From positions 2,501-66,500 of the forward strand of contig JAUTXW010000556.1 in NCBI GenBank assembly GCA_030620095.1: a stretch of DNA of 64,000 nt, given 5' to 3'. The position numbers and the translations under genes were made by a program. How positions within the stretch are numbered: position 1 is the first letter of the stretch; each line of letters starts with the position of its first letter. Source of the DNA: Kuschelorhynchus macadamiae. Lineage: Eukaryota > Arthropoda > Insecta > Coleoptera > Curculionidae. The notes below the pieces were generated by a model. That model was not told where the DNA came from. It saw only the letters and a list, made by a program, of their open reading frames with translations, and made no database searches. Shown here piece after piece: positions 1-12,370 of this stretch.

Positions 1-1
1 G

Positions 2-374
2 CAAAAGCATAAGTGTCACCTGGAGGGATGTACACGCAGCACATATACATTTTTTCACCGCTGATATTATTCGGAGAGACCCAGACATCTTCAGCTTCGG
101 ATTCTAGTTCACAGCACCTTTTTGCCTGCCACACTTCTTTAACTGCGAGAAGTACCCCGCCGCCATCCACTTTAGAGGATGACGTTGTTTCCCGATCACG
201 CCGAAAAACACTATATCCGTCATCAAACAGTTCCGAAGATAAGACCTCTTTTTTCAGCCATGTTTCCGATATACAAACAATATCAAAATCACTTGAAACC
301 ACACTATGGAAAAAATCATTTGTCTTTGTTCTTAATCCCCGCGTATTTTGGTAAATTACTTGTAAGTTTTGAGG
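2..374 (-). CDS. LINE ORF2 start, endonuclease domain, cut by window edge
   Basis: Read on the minus strand from an ATG at 374, the frame stays open to the window edge (about 124 codons). It encodes the N-terminal part of an apurinic/apyrimidinic-type (EEP) endonuclease of a non-LTR retrotransposon. Visible landmarks are YQNTRGLRTK near the start, CISETWL (metal-binding Glu), GGGVLLAV, and CCVYIPPGD close to the edge. This nuclease nicks target DNA to prime reverse transcription. It lies about 100 bp downstream of ORF1 (473-1150) in the same direction, so the two are ORF1 and ORF2 of one element. The reverse transcriptase would lie left of the window. No internal stop is seen. Confidence 0.85.
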
Positions 375-472
375 CATTCTGAAAATTTCAGTGGTATTTT
401 ATATGCAGTTTGAGCCGATTTTACATTTTTCTAATGGATTCTTGATCTCCTATCAACATTACTCATGAACCA

Positions 473-1150
473 TCATCCTTCCTGACAAAGATCGAACCAT
501 TTTTTGTCCAAAAAACTTGTAATTTTTTCTCTAGCGGCTGTTCTTACCTCCTTGTATAATATTTTATTGGCTAATGTTAAATGTTCATTAATGTACAGGT
601 TTTCTGACAATCCATCTATTTTCATTTTAGGCGATCCGTTGTCTTTTTGTTGACGTTTACATTTTGCTGCTGCAAGAATTTTTTCTTTCTCCCTGAGAGA
701 TATCAGACCCACTACTATATTCTTGATTTTATTTTTAGAATTCTTGTTTGCTTGTACTCTATGGATAAACTCAACTTTTTCTTTATCCATGTCATAGTTG
801 ATATAATTTCCGATCTTTTCTAGCACACTAAGAAGGTTTTCGTTTTCTTTTTCTGGAATACCTTGTATTTCTAAATTTTTGGATCTTGACATTTGCTCCA
901 AATGATTAATTTTTGACTCTAGATTTTTCATTCCGGAGTCAAGTCTATTATTTTCCGAAATTAACTTGTCGGTTTTTTTAATATATTCATCAAATTTTGA
1001 GAGTTTTAACTCAAAATCGCTGATCTTATTGCTACAAAAATTAATCGATTCCATAAGAGCATCCTGTTGGTCGCGCAGTTGTTTTATTTCCACCTTTAAA
1101 TCATTCATAAATTCATGCATATTATCGTAGTTGCTTGCCGCCGACATCAT
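473..1150 (-). CDS. LINE ORF1 protein, coiled coil plus FP25K-like C-terminal domain
   Basis: This is a 225-residue frame from the first of two adjacent Met codons. The N-terminal half is a heptad-rich coiled coil (about residues 15-95, rich in Leu, Lys, Glu and Asn). It leads into a segment with NLEIQGIPE, VEFIHRVQ, IVVGLISLREKEKIL and LYINEHLTLANK. That order resembles the RRM-like/FP25K C-terminal domain found in many arthropod LINE ORF1 proteins, which bind element RNA. The family assignment is from memory of motifs. The frame stays open upstream (Ala, Pro and Ser-rich, then SPPPPF-like residues read in reverse) until it runs into a (TA)n tract at 1234, so the true start may have been lost to that junction. 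Confidence 0.75.
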   Translation of the reverse strand: MMSAASNYDNMHEFMNDLKVEIKQLRDQQDALMESINFCSNKISDFELKLSKFDEYIKKTDKLISENNRLDSGMKNLESKINHLEQMSRSKNLEIQGIPEKENENLLSVLEKIGNYINYDMDKEKVEFIHRVQANKNSKNKIKNIVVGLISLREKEKILAAAKCKRQQKDNGSPKMKIDGLSENLYINEHLTLANKILYKEVRTAAREKITSFLDKKWFDLCQEG

Positions 1151-1231
1151 GTCCTGACTGGGCGGCGGAAACACCGGAGGACCACCAGTAGACTGGCGAG
1201 GTCTCGCCGGTGCGGTAGTACTATGTTCTAA

Positions 1232-1614
<383 letters not shown>

Positions 1615-1645
1615 TGTATTTTTCCATCCGTGAAGGAGTAAAAAT

Positions 1646-2040
<395 letters not shown>

Positions 2041-2080
2041 ATTTTCGAAGCTTTCTTTCTCGCGTCCGAATAGAGACTCT

Positions 2081-2082
<2 letters not shown>

Positions 2083-2138
<56 letters not shown>

Positions 2139-2142
2139 TATA
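2083..2142. repeat. (TA)n microsatellite
   Basis: Third TA tract of this cluster, about 60 bp, ending in gatatatcc. No gene is recognised between it and 2749. Confidence 0.95.
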
Positions 2143-2749
2143 TCCATCATAGGGATTATAAGTAAATGTTGTGTGTATGTGGGCTCTGTAAATAACTGCA
2201 AGTTTTGAAGGCTTTATTCTTGGAATAATATATGTATTTGGTATTGTTTTGTAGCTGAGGAAAAACTGTGTTTATTGTGAAAAATACAAAGATTTTGATT
2301 TTTATTTAAAGTGGTAATTTGGAAAATTTAAGTGCAAATTAATTCAAGAATCCAAAAACCTATCTGTAAAAACACCACCATTTACTGCTTATCTCCACCT
2401 TATCTGCAAATATTCAAATGACCTGATAAGAAGCCAGTGGCCAGTGTGAACTTCATTAAATTATTATTTTCACCTATTCAAGGGAATTCCCTTTTTCTAC
2501 TTCAAACGAATTTGGAATAACTTTTTTTTGTGGAACATTAGCTATTTATTTTTGGCTGTGGATTTATTTATTTACCTGAAGTGTAGGTCAGTGACCTTAT
2601 TTGTTTTTGTTTAGTATTTACTATAGGAGCTAAGTCTTCAATGAGCTGATATAGCCATTCATAAAATATTAAATATTTAAATACCAGGGCTACTTTAAAA
2701 GAGCAGGGCCGGCTTGGATTTTTTTTTTATTTGTTGTCTTTAATTCATA

Positions 2750-4233
2750 ATGGATGAAAGGAATAAATTTATATGTTGCACTAATAAATGTTTTTCAAAC
2801 TATTGCTGTATAAACTGCTTTGGTATATTTCACCCCAGCTGTTTGGAGAGAGATCTTAAAACCCACACTAAACTGGAAAAACATAAAATATTTTGTTCAA
2901 AAGAATGCAAGTAAATCTGGTCTTGAAAATGAGAAATGTTTAGGTGAGTTAGAAACAATTAAAGAGTTAAATTATCAACTTAAATCTCAAGTTGTATTAA
3001 GAAACGAACTAATTGATAGTATTAAAGCTGAAAAGTGTGAGGAGATCACAAACCTTCAGGAAGAGATCCTTACTTTAAAAAAGGAAATTACGACCAGAGA
3101 AACGATATTCCAAAGACAGCGACGCAGAACTCAGGAGTTTGAGGAAGATGTAATGGAAGCGGAACAAAAACTAACAGAAGCTATTAATGCAAAAAGTAAC
3201 GAAATTCTTGATTTAAGAAATGAACTTGCTGCATTGCTAGATCAAAAACTGGCTTTGGAAAGAATTATTACTGCACATTACTCTGACCAGATGACACTAA
3301 AAAAGGATTTTGATGACATGAGTGAACTGATCAGTAAATATGGTTACCTCTATTTGGACTTTGGAAGCAGAAAACCAATCATACTACTTGGAAATTGTAC
3401 AGCTAAAGGCTTCCTTAGCAAATGTTAATCAATTACCACCATCTAATGATAAAGTGTCAGATAAAGGACCACCAGCTCATGATGACGTTACTACGAACTG
3501 TACAGAATTACCGATTATAATGGACAATGCTGTACAGGAAGTCAGAAGTTCTGATCCTTTGGATCATGCTCAGAAATTGGACTTGGAAGTTTTGAGTTTT
3601 AAGCAAAAAACTGTTCCTAACAATAGACATATAGATATAATATCAGAGAAATAAGGTTTTAATTTATGGTGATAGTAGTGCGCGGAACTATGCTCCACAT
3701 CTTAGTGAATATTTGGTTTCTGACTACCAAGTACTTGATTGTATGTATAGTGGGGTAAATATGAACCAAATTGTAAAAAGTATTTTTCCTCAAATTATTA
3801 ATTTTAATGATAAGGACACTGTTATTTTATGTCTTAATATTAACTTTTACTTGCCAACATATGTACAACTTAGGGAACTGCTATCAGTAGGAAAAGTAAC
3901 AAACTTGGTTATTTGCTTAAAAGGTAGTTTTGAATACTGTCCTAAAAACAGGTCTAAAAATTTTATAAATTCATTGTGTTCAATTATGCGTAAGGGAAGA
4001 TTAATAACAGATATCTGTGACAAAGAGAATCGGTATCGCCACTCTGTAAAATCAATGTGTAGATTATTGTCATCGTATGTCACTTGTGTCCCGATTTTAA
4101 CAAAGGTTATATTAAAGTCAGTACCAATCGAAAATAAGCATGAACCGAAAATGGTAAATATTGAATTGTTGAACAAGGCAGATACAGATTCATCTTTTTT
4201 ATCTCGTCGGACACAGCCAAGTGTTTTGAGGTG
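2750..4233 (+). pseudogene. CR1-like LINE ORF1: PHD-type finger, coiled coil, SGNH esterase
   Basis: A broken ORF1 in several frames. An ATG at 2750 opens a 54-codon frame with a PHD-like zinc finger (ICCTNKCF, YCCINCFGIFHPSC, then FCSKEC), ending at a stop at 2912. The frame shifts, and 2905-3350 encodes a long coiled coil rich in Leu, Glu and Lys. A second shift near 3345 leads to a linker ending at 3654. A third leads (3665-4233) to a domain beginning GDSSARNYAPHLSEYL, the block I Gly-Asp-Ser of SGNH hydrolases, with DTVILCLNIN as the later beta-strand block. PHD plus esterase is the known ORF1 layout of CR1-clade LINEs. ORF2 overlaps the end by a few bases. Frame breaks make it a pseudogene. 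Confidence 0.8.
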
Positions 4234-6913
4234 ATGTTGTTGAATGTCCAGTCTATTAGACCTAAAATTGACGAGTTATTGTTATTCCTGGAGTCTTTGT
4301 ATTTTCCTAGTGTTGTGGTTCTAGTCGAGCATTGGTTAAAACCTAATGAACTGTTTTATATTCCAAATTATATTTTATTGTCTTGCTTCTCTCGTGTGCA
4401 ATCTATACATGGTGGTACTCTTATTATGGTACAAAAAGATTTTCTCAAAAGTCATAGATTTGTTTGTATTGATATATTTAATCATTTATTACAGGAAAGA
4501 GATTTTTAATTTTCAATAATATACTGTCATGAAATGAATACTTATATTTTAGGTATTTACAGGTCACCATCTTCAGATATGGCGATTTTTTTCAACAGAT
4601 TGGAGGGTATATTGACAGAAATATGTCAATGCGTCACTAATTTTAACTGGTGATTTTAATATAAATTATTTGGACAAATTGAACAGTAATACCCAGACGC
4701 TTACCAATCTTTTAAATTCATTTAATCTTGTGATGCATGTTAAACAGCTAACTCGCATTACGCAATTTTCTTCTTCCATTTTGGATTATCTGTGTACCGA
4801 TTATGGTGATGATGAGTTGAAATGTACTACAGTAAATGCAGGGATATCTGATTAAGAATCAGTAGTATGTACATATCCAATAAAAGTAAAAAAAGTAAGA
4901 TGTACGTCAAGGCCTGGGAGACTGTATACAAAAAGAAATTTTAATAAATTTTTAAGCTCCTATGGGCGAGCCAATTGGTATAATGTCTTGACCTCAAATG
5001 ACCCTTTACAAACATTTCACTGTATTTTGAGAAAAAAGTTTGAAAATGCCTTCCCAATAGTTAATATAAAGAAAAAGAAAAGAAAACCTTGGTACACCAA
5101 GGGATTGCGCGTGTCTGGTAAAAATATGAGATCCTTACATTATATAAGAAAATTTTCAAATGATATTAAATTTCATACATATTACAATAAATATCGAAGT
5201 ATTTATCGTGAAACAATCAGGTTTGCTAAAAAAAAGTATTTTAAGGAGCGCATTAATCTATCATCCAACAAATCAAAAGAGACATGGAAAATTGTAAATA
5301 GCTTAAGAGGTAAAAATGTCGCACCGTTACATAGTGATTTGAGTGCTAATGACTTAAATGTATTTTACTGCAGTATTGCTAGTGACTTGTCTCAACAAAT
5401 TACAAAACGAAATGATCCCACAGCTTACTTATCAAATGTGCCAGTGTCTGAGACATTTTTCTTTGCTCCTACCACGGTTAATGAAATAAAATCCATTCTT
5501 AGAGAAATCAAAAACCCAAATGCTGCGGGTTGGGATAGACTCTCATTAAAGGTTTTTCGAGCTCTAACGAATAATACTTTAGAGATTTTGGTTGAGGTGA
5601 TAAACCTGTCCTTCACACGCGGAATCTTTCCCCCATGCCTAAAGAAGGCTGTGGTCATTCCAGTCTACAAGGGTGGGGATAGTCAAAGTCCATCTAATTT
5701 TCGACCCATCTCATTGCTGCCGACATTAGCAAAGATGGTGGAGAAACTTGTTAAAGTGAGAATGGTGTCATTTCTGAATAAGCACAACCTAATGAGCACT
5801 CAGCAGTGGTTTCCAGGCCTCTAAGAGCACAGGGATGCTATTTTTCAGTTTTTGGAACATCTTTATATTGGCTAAACTCAGGAGAAATCGCCTCAGCGGT
5901 GTTCTGTGACCTTTCAAAAGCCTTTGATTGTGTGGTTTCACTCATATCTAACAGATCGAGCCCAGAGTGTCTTGTTCAACAATGGTAACTCACAGGATCT
6001 AAACATTAATGCTGGAGTGCCACAGGGATCTGTGGTTGGGCCTCTACTCTTTTTAATATACCTCAATGACCTTGCTCATCTGCAGATCCATGGTGATTTT
6101 ACTATTTTTGCTCACGATACCACTATCCTTTGGCGTGACTCTGATGTTACTGTTCATCAGGAAAAAATAACTAGTGACTTACATAGGATAAAACAGTGGT
6201 GCGATGCTAATGTATTGTCTTTTAATATTTCCAAAACTAAAATATTAAATTTTAGGTGTGTGACTAATGACATTTACTTGGGAAATGCAATTATTGTTAG
6301 GCCTGGCGAATGTAAGTTTTTAGGTATTGTAATTGATAACTCACTAAAATTTGATAAACATATATGTGACCTTTGCAAGAAGTTATCATCAGGTTGCTAT
6401 GCTTTGAGGGTTATTTCAAATAATTTGGATTTTACAGTAGCATGTAGTACTTACTTTGGATTAATTGAGTCGCACATTCGCTTTTGGAGCTCTTGTTCCA
6501 ATAATTTACTCAATGATGTCTTTTTATTACAAAAGAGAGCAATACGGTATATGAGTGGAGCTAACATGCGCGATTCTTGCCGTCCATTATTTATAAAGCT
6601 CTCCATTTTGACTGTGTGTTGTATTTTTATTTTGGAGACCACTTGTTTGAGGCATAAAAAATACAGGAGTGAAGTACAGTTAAACCATAATAGTTTTAAT
6701 ACGCGACAAATTTATCAGATGAGGTTGCCGATTCCTAAGTCACAAATGATAAAAAATTCCTTTGTCTACAACGGCCGGAAAATATTTAATTATCTTCCTC
6801 TAGAATTGTGTATGTTGCAATGCCAAAAAAAATTTAAGCAAGGAGTTAAAAACATATTACTCAGGAAGGCATATTATAACATGCAAGAATTTTTTACTAA
6901 CCAGCTATTGTGA
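4231..6913 (+). pseudogene. CR1-like LINE ORF2: endonuclease and reverse transcriptase, degraded
   Basis: Continues directly from ORF1. The EEP endonuclease starts LLNVQSIRPKIDEL and has LVEHWLKP (catalytic Glu), GIYRSPSS and DFNIN-like remains, with stops near 4507, 4650 and 4855. A linker with KPWYTKGLRVS opens the frame from 4988. RT motifs follow: AAGWDRLSLKVF, NFRPISLLPTLAKM, VFCDLSKAFDC, AGVPQGSVVGPLLF, FAHDTTILW, CKFLGIVIDNSLKF. The catalytic FADD box reads FAHD, so the polymerase is inactivated by this change alone. About 20 codons seem missing just after motif A near 5935, and frames shift near 5820 and 5930. The C-terminal thumb region is open to the stop at 6911. The same family recurs at 27008-28693 and 55680-57005. 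Confidence 0.85.
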
Positions 6914-7278
6914 TTTATATGTAATAATTGTACACTGTTTTGTACATAGCTCAGCTCTTTGTTTGTTATACATAATTTAGTGTTTGTTTATTTGTTTGCT
7001 TATATACATTTTAAATTGTTTTTTGTTCTTATATAACCATTTTATGTATGTATAAGTAGATTTATTCATTTATTAATATCTGTATTTCTTGTATGGTTGG
7101 TTGACTTTGACTTCTGTGATTTTGTTTCTATGAATTTTAAATTAATACAGCATATTTGTATAACTCAATTAATTTTAAATTATTGTGCTATATAATAGTG
7201 TGAGTTTTGTGTAATGTTTTGTTTTTGTTCTATCTTGTATAACATGGCTTTGTCAACGATGTATTTACCATTTTGGAC

Positions 7279-7344
<66 letters not shown>
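6914..7344 (+). repeat. 3' region of the CR1-like LINE ending in (TA)n
   Basis: AT-rich, non-coding sequence after the ORF2 stop, ending in an uninterrupted (AT)n tract at 7283-7344. LINEs of this group usually end in short tandem repeats rather than poly(A), so the tract may mark the 3' terminus. That boundary is inferred. Confidence 0.55.
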
Positions 7345-7346
<2 letters not shown>

Positions 7347-8340
7347 AGGGGGTCCTTCCGGATTGTCTGAAGCATGCTATGGTGTCTCCAATTTATAAAA
7401 AGGGTTAGGTTGATGACTCCTCACTCTATAGGCCTATCTCATTGTTAACTATAGTTTCCGAAGTTTTTGCGAATAGCTTAGTGAATAAAATTGCTGACTT
7501 TTTTTAAAGTAATGGGATCTTTTTGGAGTTTTAGTATGGATTCAGAAGGGACCGAAGTACAATCCTCATGGTTCTTGACCTTGTTTCGAACATAGAGAAT
7601 GCATTTGAGCAGTTAGTCAGAATTGTTAACGGCCGAAATATGATTTTCATCCAATCTGCTTTTTTAAAATACCAGTAAAACTGACACAACGTTTTGACAA
7701 TGAGACACTCTGAGAGTGAGCTTGGCAAAAGTGTAAACTTTTTGGGGGTGCATTTGAACCCTAGACATAAATGGGACGTGCATTTGAACGCTAGACATAA
7801 ATGGGAAATGCATACTGACAAACTTTGTAGAAAGCTTAATCCAATAAGTATTTTTGTACTAAGAAATTTGGCAAATTGTATTTCGAGTGATGTCCTGTAC
7901 CAGGCTTACGATACTCTTGTTCACTCCCACCTGACATATGCCTTAGTCTCTTGGGAACATATGGCAGAGGCCACTCGTATGTTTGGCATGCAGCTTAGGC
8001 CTTGAGGATTCTAGCAGGTCTGACTTATGTGCAGGACTGTACGTGACTTTATAGACTTAAAAATCCTTCACTCACATACTTTTTCCATCACTCTTTATCT
8101 TGGAAAACCTAACATATATCAAGAAAAACCTTCATATCTATAAAAGACACACAGATTGTGGTTGTATACTGTCGTTTGAGTAATGTCAGAGTAGCCTAGG
8201 TTACTTGGCCTTCAAATGTTTTTAACAAGCTGCCGCCTCAGATAAGGGATCTCCTCTTTAATGCATTTTAGAAAACAGTGAAGAAATTGCTACTGCTCAA
8301 TGCTTTCCACTCACCAGTTTATAAACTATATTTTTTAATA
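7345..8340 (+). pseudogene. LINE reverse transcriptase relic with internal deletion
   Basis: Starts abruptly after the TA tract with LPDCLKHAMVSPIYKKG (RT motif 0/1 region), then LYRPISLLTIVSEVF and YGFRRDRSTILMVLDL, interrupted by stops. The catalytic palm (motifs A to C) is missing. The frame at 7694-8005 carries the later FLGVHLN motif, followed by LCRKLNPISIFVLRNLA and LVHSHLTYALVSWEH from the thumb region. A weak continuation to about 8340 includes FNKLPPQIRD. It is a deleted pseudogene of a different family from its left neighbour. Confidence 0.75.
7748..7807. repeat. 30-bp in-frame tandem duplication
   Basis: Two adjacent 30-bp units, gtgcatttgaacnctagaca..., differ at two positions. 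They duplicate ten residues (VHLNPRHKWD, then VHLNARHKWE) inside the RT FLGV motif of the surrounding relic. Confidence 0.9.
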
Positions 8341-8672
8341 TGTTTTGTAAATTCCCATAATAATGAGTTTAATGAATTTTATTGATTGTGTAGGTTCAAA
8401 GGTGTATTAATTTTTAGAATTTCATACATATTTTCTGTTTCTGACGAATGTAAATACTGTGTATATTGGCATGAATACATTTTAATGAAGTATGAAAATA
8501 ATTGAATTTATTTCAGTTAAATGTCCACCCTGTATGCAAAGTCCATACGGGACATGAAACAAAATAAAAAAGATATTTAAAAAGTAAGATTTAAGTATAA
8601 ACAATACTTTACGTATCGGATACCTTAAGTATGAAATTCAAAACGAAAAAATTTATTAGTAAGGCAACATAC
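8341..8672. other. Intron sequence, nothing recognised
   Basis: AT-rich stretch to the left of the Cdc27 exon at 8673. No coding or repeat signal was recognised. Confidence 0.5.
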
Positions 8673-8885
8673 CTGAACGGCCCTCTGAAAGAACTTGATG
8701 GCTGTATCATGCTCCTTGTGTAACGAAAAGCAATTCCCGCTAGCGCACCACGTGACTGGGTCGTTCCTATCCGTATTGATGAGGTCTTGAGCAAGCGCGC
8801 TGAGCGCCACTTCCTTTTGCAGATGCCACAACGCCGTCGAGTAAATGTCCATGTATGCAAGGCGATACGGGTACTGAGCGTGGAC
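8673..8885 (-). CDS. Cdc27: Cdc27 exon: C-terminal TPR block
   Basis: A 71-codon, phase-0 exon between TTTTACAG and GTATGTTG splice signals. It encodes MDIYSTALWHLQKEVALSAL and then WCASGNCFSLHKEHDTAIKF, ending FFQRAVQ. These are near-identical to the animal Cdc27 TPR region (human EIYSTTLWHLQKDVALSVL and WCAAGNCFSLQREHDIAIKF, recalled). It forms part of the C-terminal TPR superhelix. It is the last exon seen. The following exon, which should begin with the DPNYAYAYTLLGHE-type repeat, is not found to the left. Confidence 0.95.
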
Positions 8886-9567
8886 CTGTAAAATAGCATA
8901 CAACTTTAACCATATTTTATCTCCAGAATCTATATAAGCATCACATATGGAGATTTTTCAGGGAAAGAGCAATAATAACAAATATTGGGTGAACGTACGG
9001 TACATTTTAAGCAAAGAATTCTTATGTAACCAGGGGTTGTTAAACTATTTATTTAATTCAGAATACACAATCTGGCAACATATCAATGCATTTTGGTTAG
9101 CCCTTCTCAGGCTTTTTTTTCAGATGCTATCAGTTGCTGAAAACTGTTTAGGCAGGGCATTATTGTTTAGGGTATATTGAAAAATAATTGGAACACTATA
9201 GAACCTTGTTACATGACACTTTTTTGTTAAGTTCCATTCTGTCACAGGTGCATCAATGGCTGAAATTGTCCAAACAGTTATTAATATTATATTGAATTTA
9301 TTATAGAAAATATTTTTAGATCCTCTGCAAGCAGTAAAAAGTTGGAAAAAATTCACGGGAAAAGGTATTATAAACAATCTTTTTAATGAATTTCTCACTA
9401 ATATCAAAACCTACAAACTTCAACTTGATATAAAAGGCCCCTTGACATCAGCAACATTTTTTTTTAAACAAACAGACTCATGAGACAGAACACCTATTGC
9501 TGAAAACCACATACATAAACGAATCTTTTACTAAAGAGAAATTTCCCGAAATAAATTAAGAATAAGG

Positions 9568-10520
9568 GATCTGAACCAGAGATATCAATCTATAGGCCAA
9601 TCGGGAAGGTATTTGAGGCAGCTTAAACTTTTTTTTAAAGGTTAAATTTATTAAATGATTTTGGAAACGGTTTTAGGACAATAATAGCTATTGATCAATG
9701 GTTGAATTTTATTTATGGCTCGCGGAACACCAAGAATAATATATTGGGAATATTTTCTGACTTTCGCAATGCGTTTGACACTATTGATCATGAAATCCTG
9801 ATCCCAAAATTATATACTATTGGTGTTCGTGCGAGTGATCATGATTGTGTAAGATTATACCTAGAAAATCGTTATCAGACGGTTATTGTCAATGGTGTTA
9901 AAACAAGGAAAATGATGAAAGGGTCAAGGTAGCCCTAAGGTCCATTTTTGGACCATTACTCTTCATTAATGATATATGTAAAAGTTGGCCCACAGCAGAT
10001 GACACGGTATTGTACGCCGATGATACCAATATGCTAGTCAGACAACAAGACATTAAATCAATTACTGATCAGAGCAAGTTGGATTGTCAATTAAACTGAC
10101 TTAAGATAAATACATATAGTGATTCTGTCCCAAATATGTCATTCACTGACTTAGTCCATTAATCACAATCAATGGAAAATCAATTAAAAATTCCATTAAT
10201 TTTAAGTTTTTAGGATTATATATTGATTCCAAATTAACATTTGAATCTCACGTAACATTTTATGCAAAAAAAGTACCGCATGCTAAAAAATAAGAAATAA
10301 AGGTCATGTTTCTTACGAAGTATTGAAGATGTTATATTTTGGAGCCGTTTATTCACACTTGCATTATGGTCAGTTATTCTGAGTTCCTCACTTTTCCAAA
10401 GCCAGTGTCAGCCAGATGAAAATACTGACGTGTATCGAGGGTGATGGTCAATACACTCACGAAGGCAGCTATTTTTGAAACATCAAATTTTAACTTTACG
10501 TATCTCAAAATTCACCATCT
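9568..10520 (+). pseudogene. LINE reverse transcriptase relic in Cdc27 intron (antisense)
   Basis: Opposite in orientation to Cdc27. IYRPIGKVFEAA at 9590-9625 is the first RT motif. GIFSDFRNAFDTIDHEIL (motif A, 9746-9800) follows in an open frame to 9932. The GVPQGS motif is destroyed by stops. LYADDTNMLVRQQD (motif C, about 10014-10055) survives in another frame, as does NFKFLGLYIDSKLTFESHV (10198-10255). The relic fades by about 10520. Several frameshifts and stops make it inactive. Confidence 0.8.
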
Positions 10521-10869
10521 TACCTCGGAATAAAAAGTTTTAGTAAAATAGCACCGATAGTTAAAGTTAAAATGTGAAACAATTTCTACCAGACAATCTA
10601 TTTTATTCTATAGACGAGTTTCTAAATTACAAATTTTAAACCAGAACCCTAGAATGTACCAGTTGATGTTCTTTTGCTTGTTATGTTTCCTTATCTGTTA
10701 TATTTTTAGCCAGCCGAAAATACTATTTTAAAAATCTTACAGATATTTTAAATATTAGCAAATATTTGACTAGCCTTATGATTTCTAACTTTTGTAACAA
10801 ATTAAATTAAAACAATATTTTGTATTTTTCATTTTGAACCTTAACAACCTGTTTTCAGCCACCAAATAA

Positions 10870-11990
10870 CTATGAAGCCACTCTGGGGTGTCCCGCAGGG
10901 CTCGCATATCGTTCCAATTTTATTTTTACTTTTTATAAACGACATAGTATCTTATTTTCACCAGTTTCCTCTGACTCCAATCAACTGCAGTCCCGACATT
11001 GAGAGACTTGTCAAATGGTGCAGCACCAATTGCCGGCGTTTTAACATAACTAAATGTAAATTGCTCCTATTTTATAGGTGCAATAATGATTAAACGTAAT
11101 AATAAACGATGTAAGTCTTGAAGTTGTTACTTCTTTCAAAGATATGGGAGTTAGTTTTGACGAAAAACTGACTTTTAATTTGAATATTGATAACATAGTA
11201 TTTAAGGGTTTTAGATTGCTAAGCTTTATTAAACGATATACTACGCATGTCACTGATATTAAAGCTATTGTTTGTCTCGATAACTCACTAGTTCGGGGTG
11301 TTTTGGAGTACTGTTCTACTATATGGAGTCTTTCATATCAGTGTCACATTGACAAAATTGAAAAAGTTCAAAATAAATTTGCAAAAATATCTTTTAATTA
11401 AATTTAATATTCCAAACCAAGGTCTGTTTTATAATGCAAGAGTTCTACTCTGTTGCCTACGAACCCTTGAATTTCGGAGAAAAATGGCACTTCTAGTTTT
11501 CTTGCAAAAGTTATTAAACGGGGCGATTAACTGTGAAATATTGCTGCAGTCAGTCTCATTTTTTGTTCCTATTAGGAGAACAAGACAATCGCAGCTATTT
11601 TTTGAAAGATATCACCATACAAATTATGGGTTTAGTGCATTTGTTGATCGATACTTTCCCGAATATGGCCTTTTCAGGCTCAGTAATTTACAATTAAAAG
11701 GATTGATCATGTGATTATCTTTTGTTCGTATATGTTTTGTCTGATATTTGTTTACTTATTAAATTGTATTATCATGTAATATGTTGTCACATTGTCTCCT
11801 TTCTATTTTATTATTTGACATACATTTTTTTAGTCTTATGATTATCTTTTTTGTCTTTTGCGAATTCGTACCACTTAGAATGTTTAGCATTCTGTAGTGT
11901 ACATTTCAGAAGGACCATTTGTCCGATGCTTGCATCGGCTACGTCCTTACATTATTTTTTTATTATTGTTATTACTATTATTAAAAGCGA
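10870..11990 (+). pseudogene. Jockey-like LINE 3' half lacking the catalytic YADD box
   Basis: Begins with WGVPQGSHIVPILFLLFIND (motif B). It then skips directly to IERLVKWCSTNCRRFNITKC, so the YADD motif is deleted. A stop at 11091 is followed by MGVSFDEKLTFNLNIDNI and VLEYCSTIWSLSYQCHIDKI in frame to 11401. A frameshift then leads to FNIPNQGLFYNARVLL through FFERYHHTNYGFSAFVDRYF, ending at 11714. The 3' tail ends in TTA-rich tandem repeats near 11960-11985. The C-terminal region closely resembles the copy at 31558-32834. Confidence 0.8.
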
Positions 11991-12256
11991 ACCGTAAACT
12001 CTAGCGACTACTGTTTCCATCCCTGCCCGATAGGGGCGGGATATCTATAAACTTATAATACAGTTTTTTTCTATATCACCTATTTTTTTTCAAGCTCTAT
12101 ATGTGTCGTTTCTATTTTAAAAACGTCTTTTTCAAATGACCAATGAAATTTCATTATTATGTATTATAATCCCAAGTTGCTCTACTTAATATTTGAACGT
12201 CAAAACACTTTTTATAAAATATTCCTTAATTAATAAAAACTATTAATATGACTTAC

Positions 12257-12370
12257 CATTTGAAAATACCTTATACTAGATTCGTAGTCACTCATTTCAA
12301 AATAGGCTAAACCCATAAGGCAGTAGACCCACGACGTGTTGAATTGATTGGTAGGTAGAGATGAGAGATT
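12257..12370 (-). CDS. Cdc27: Cdc27 exon: TPR segment
   Basis: A 38-codon, phase-0 exon with acceptor TTGTTTAG and donor GTAAGT. It encodes NLSSLPTNQFNTSWVYCLMG and LAYFEMSDYESSIRYFQM, matching the animal Cdc27 repeat that in human reads HYNTGWVLCQIGRAYFELSEY (recalled). It carries the helix A/B core of one TPR and joins the next exon (VHAQYPYRLAYMDIYST) without a frame change. Confidence 0.95.
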
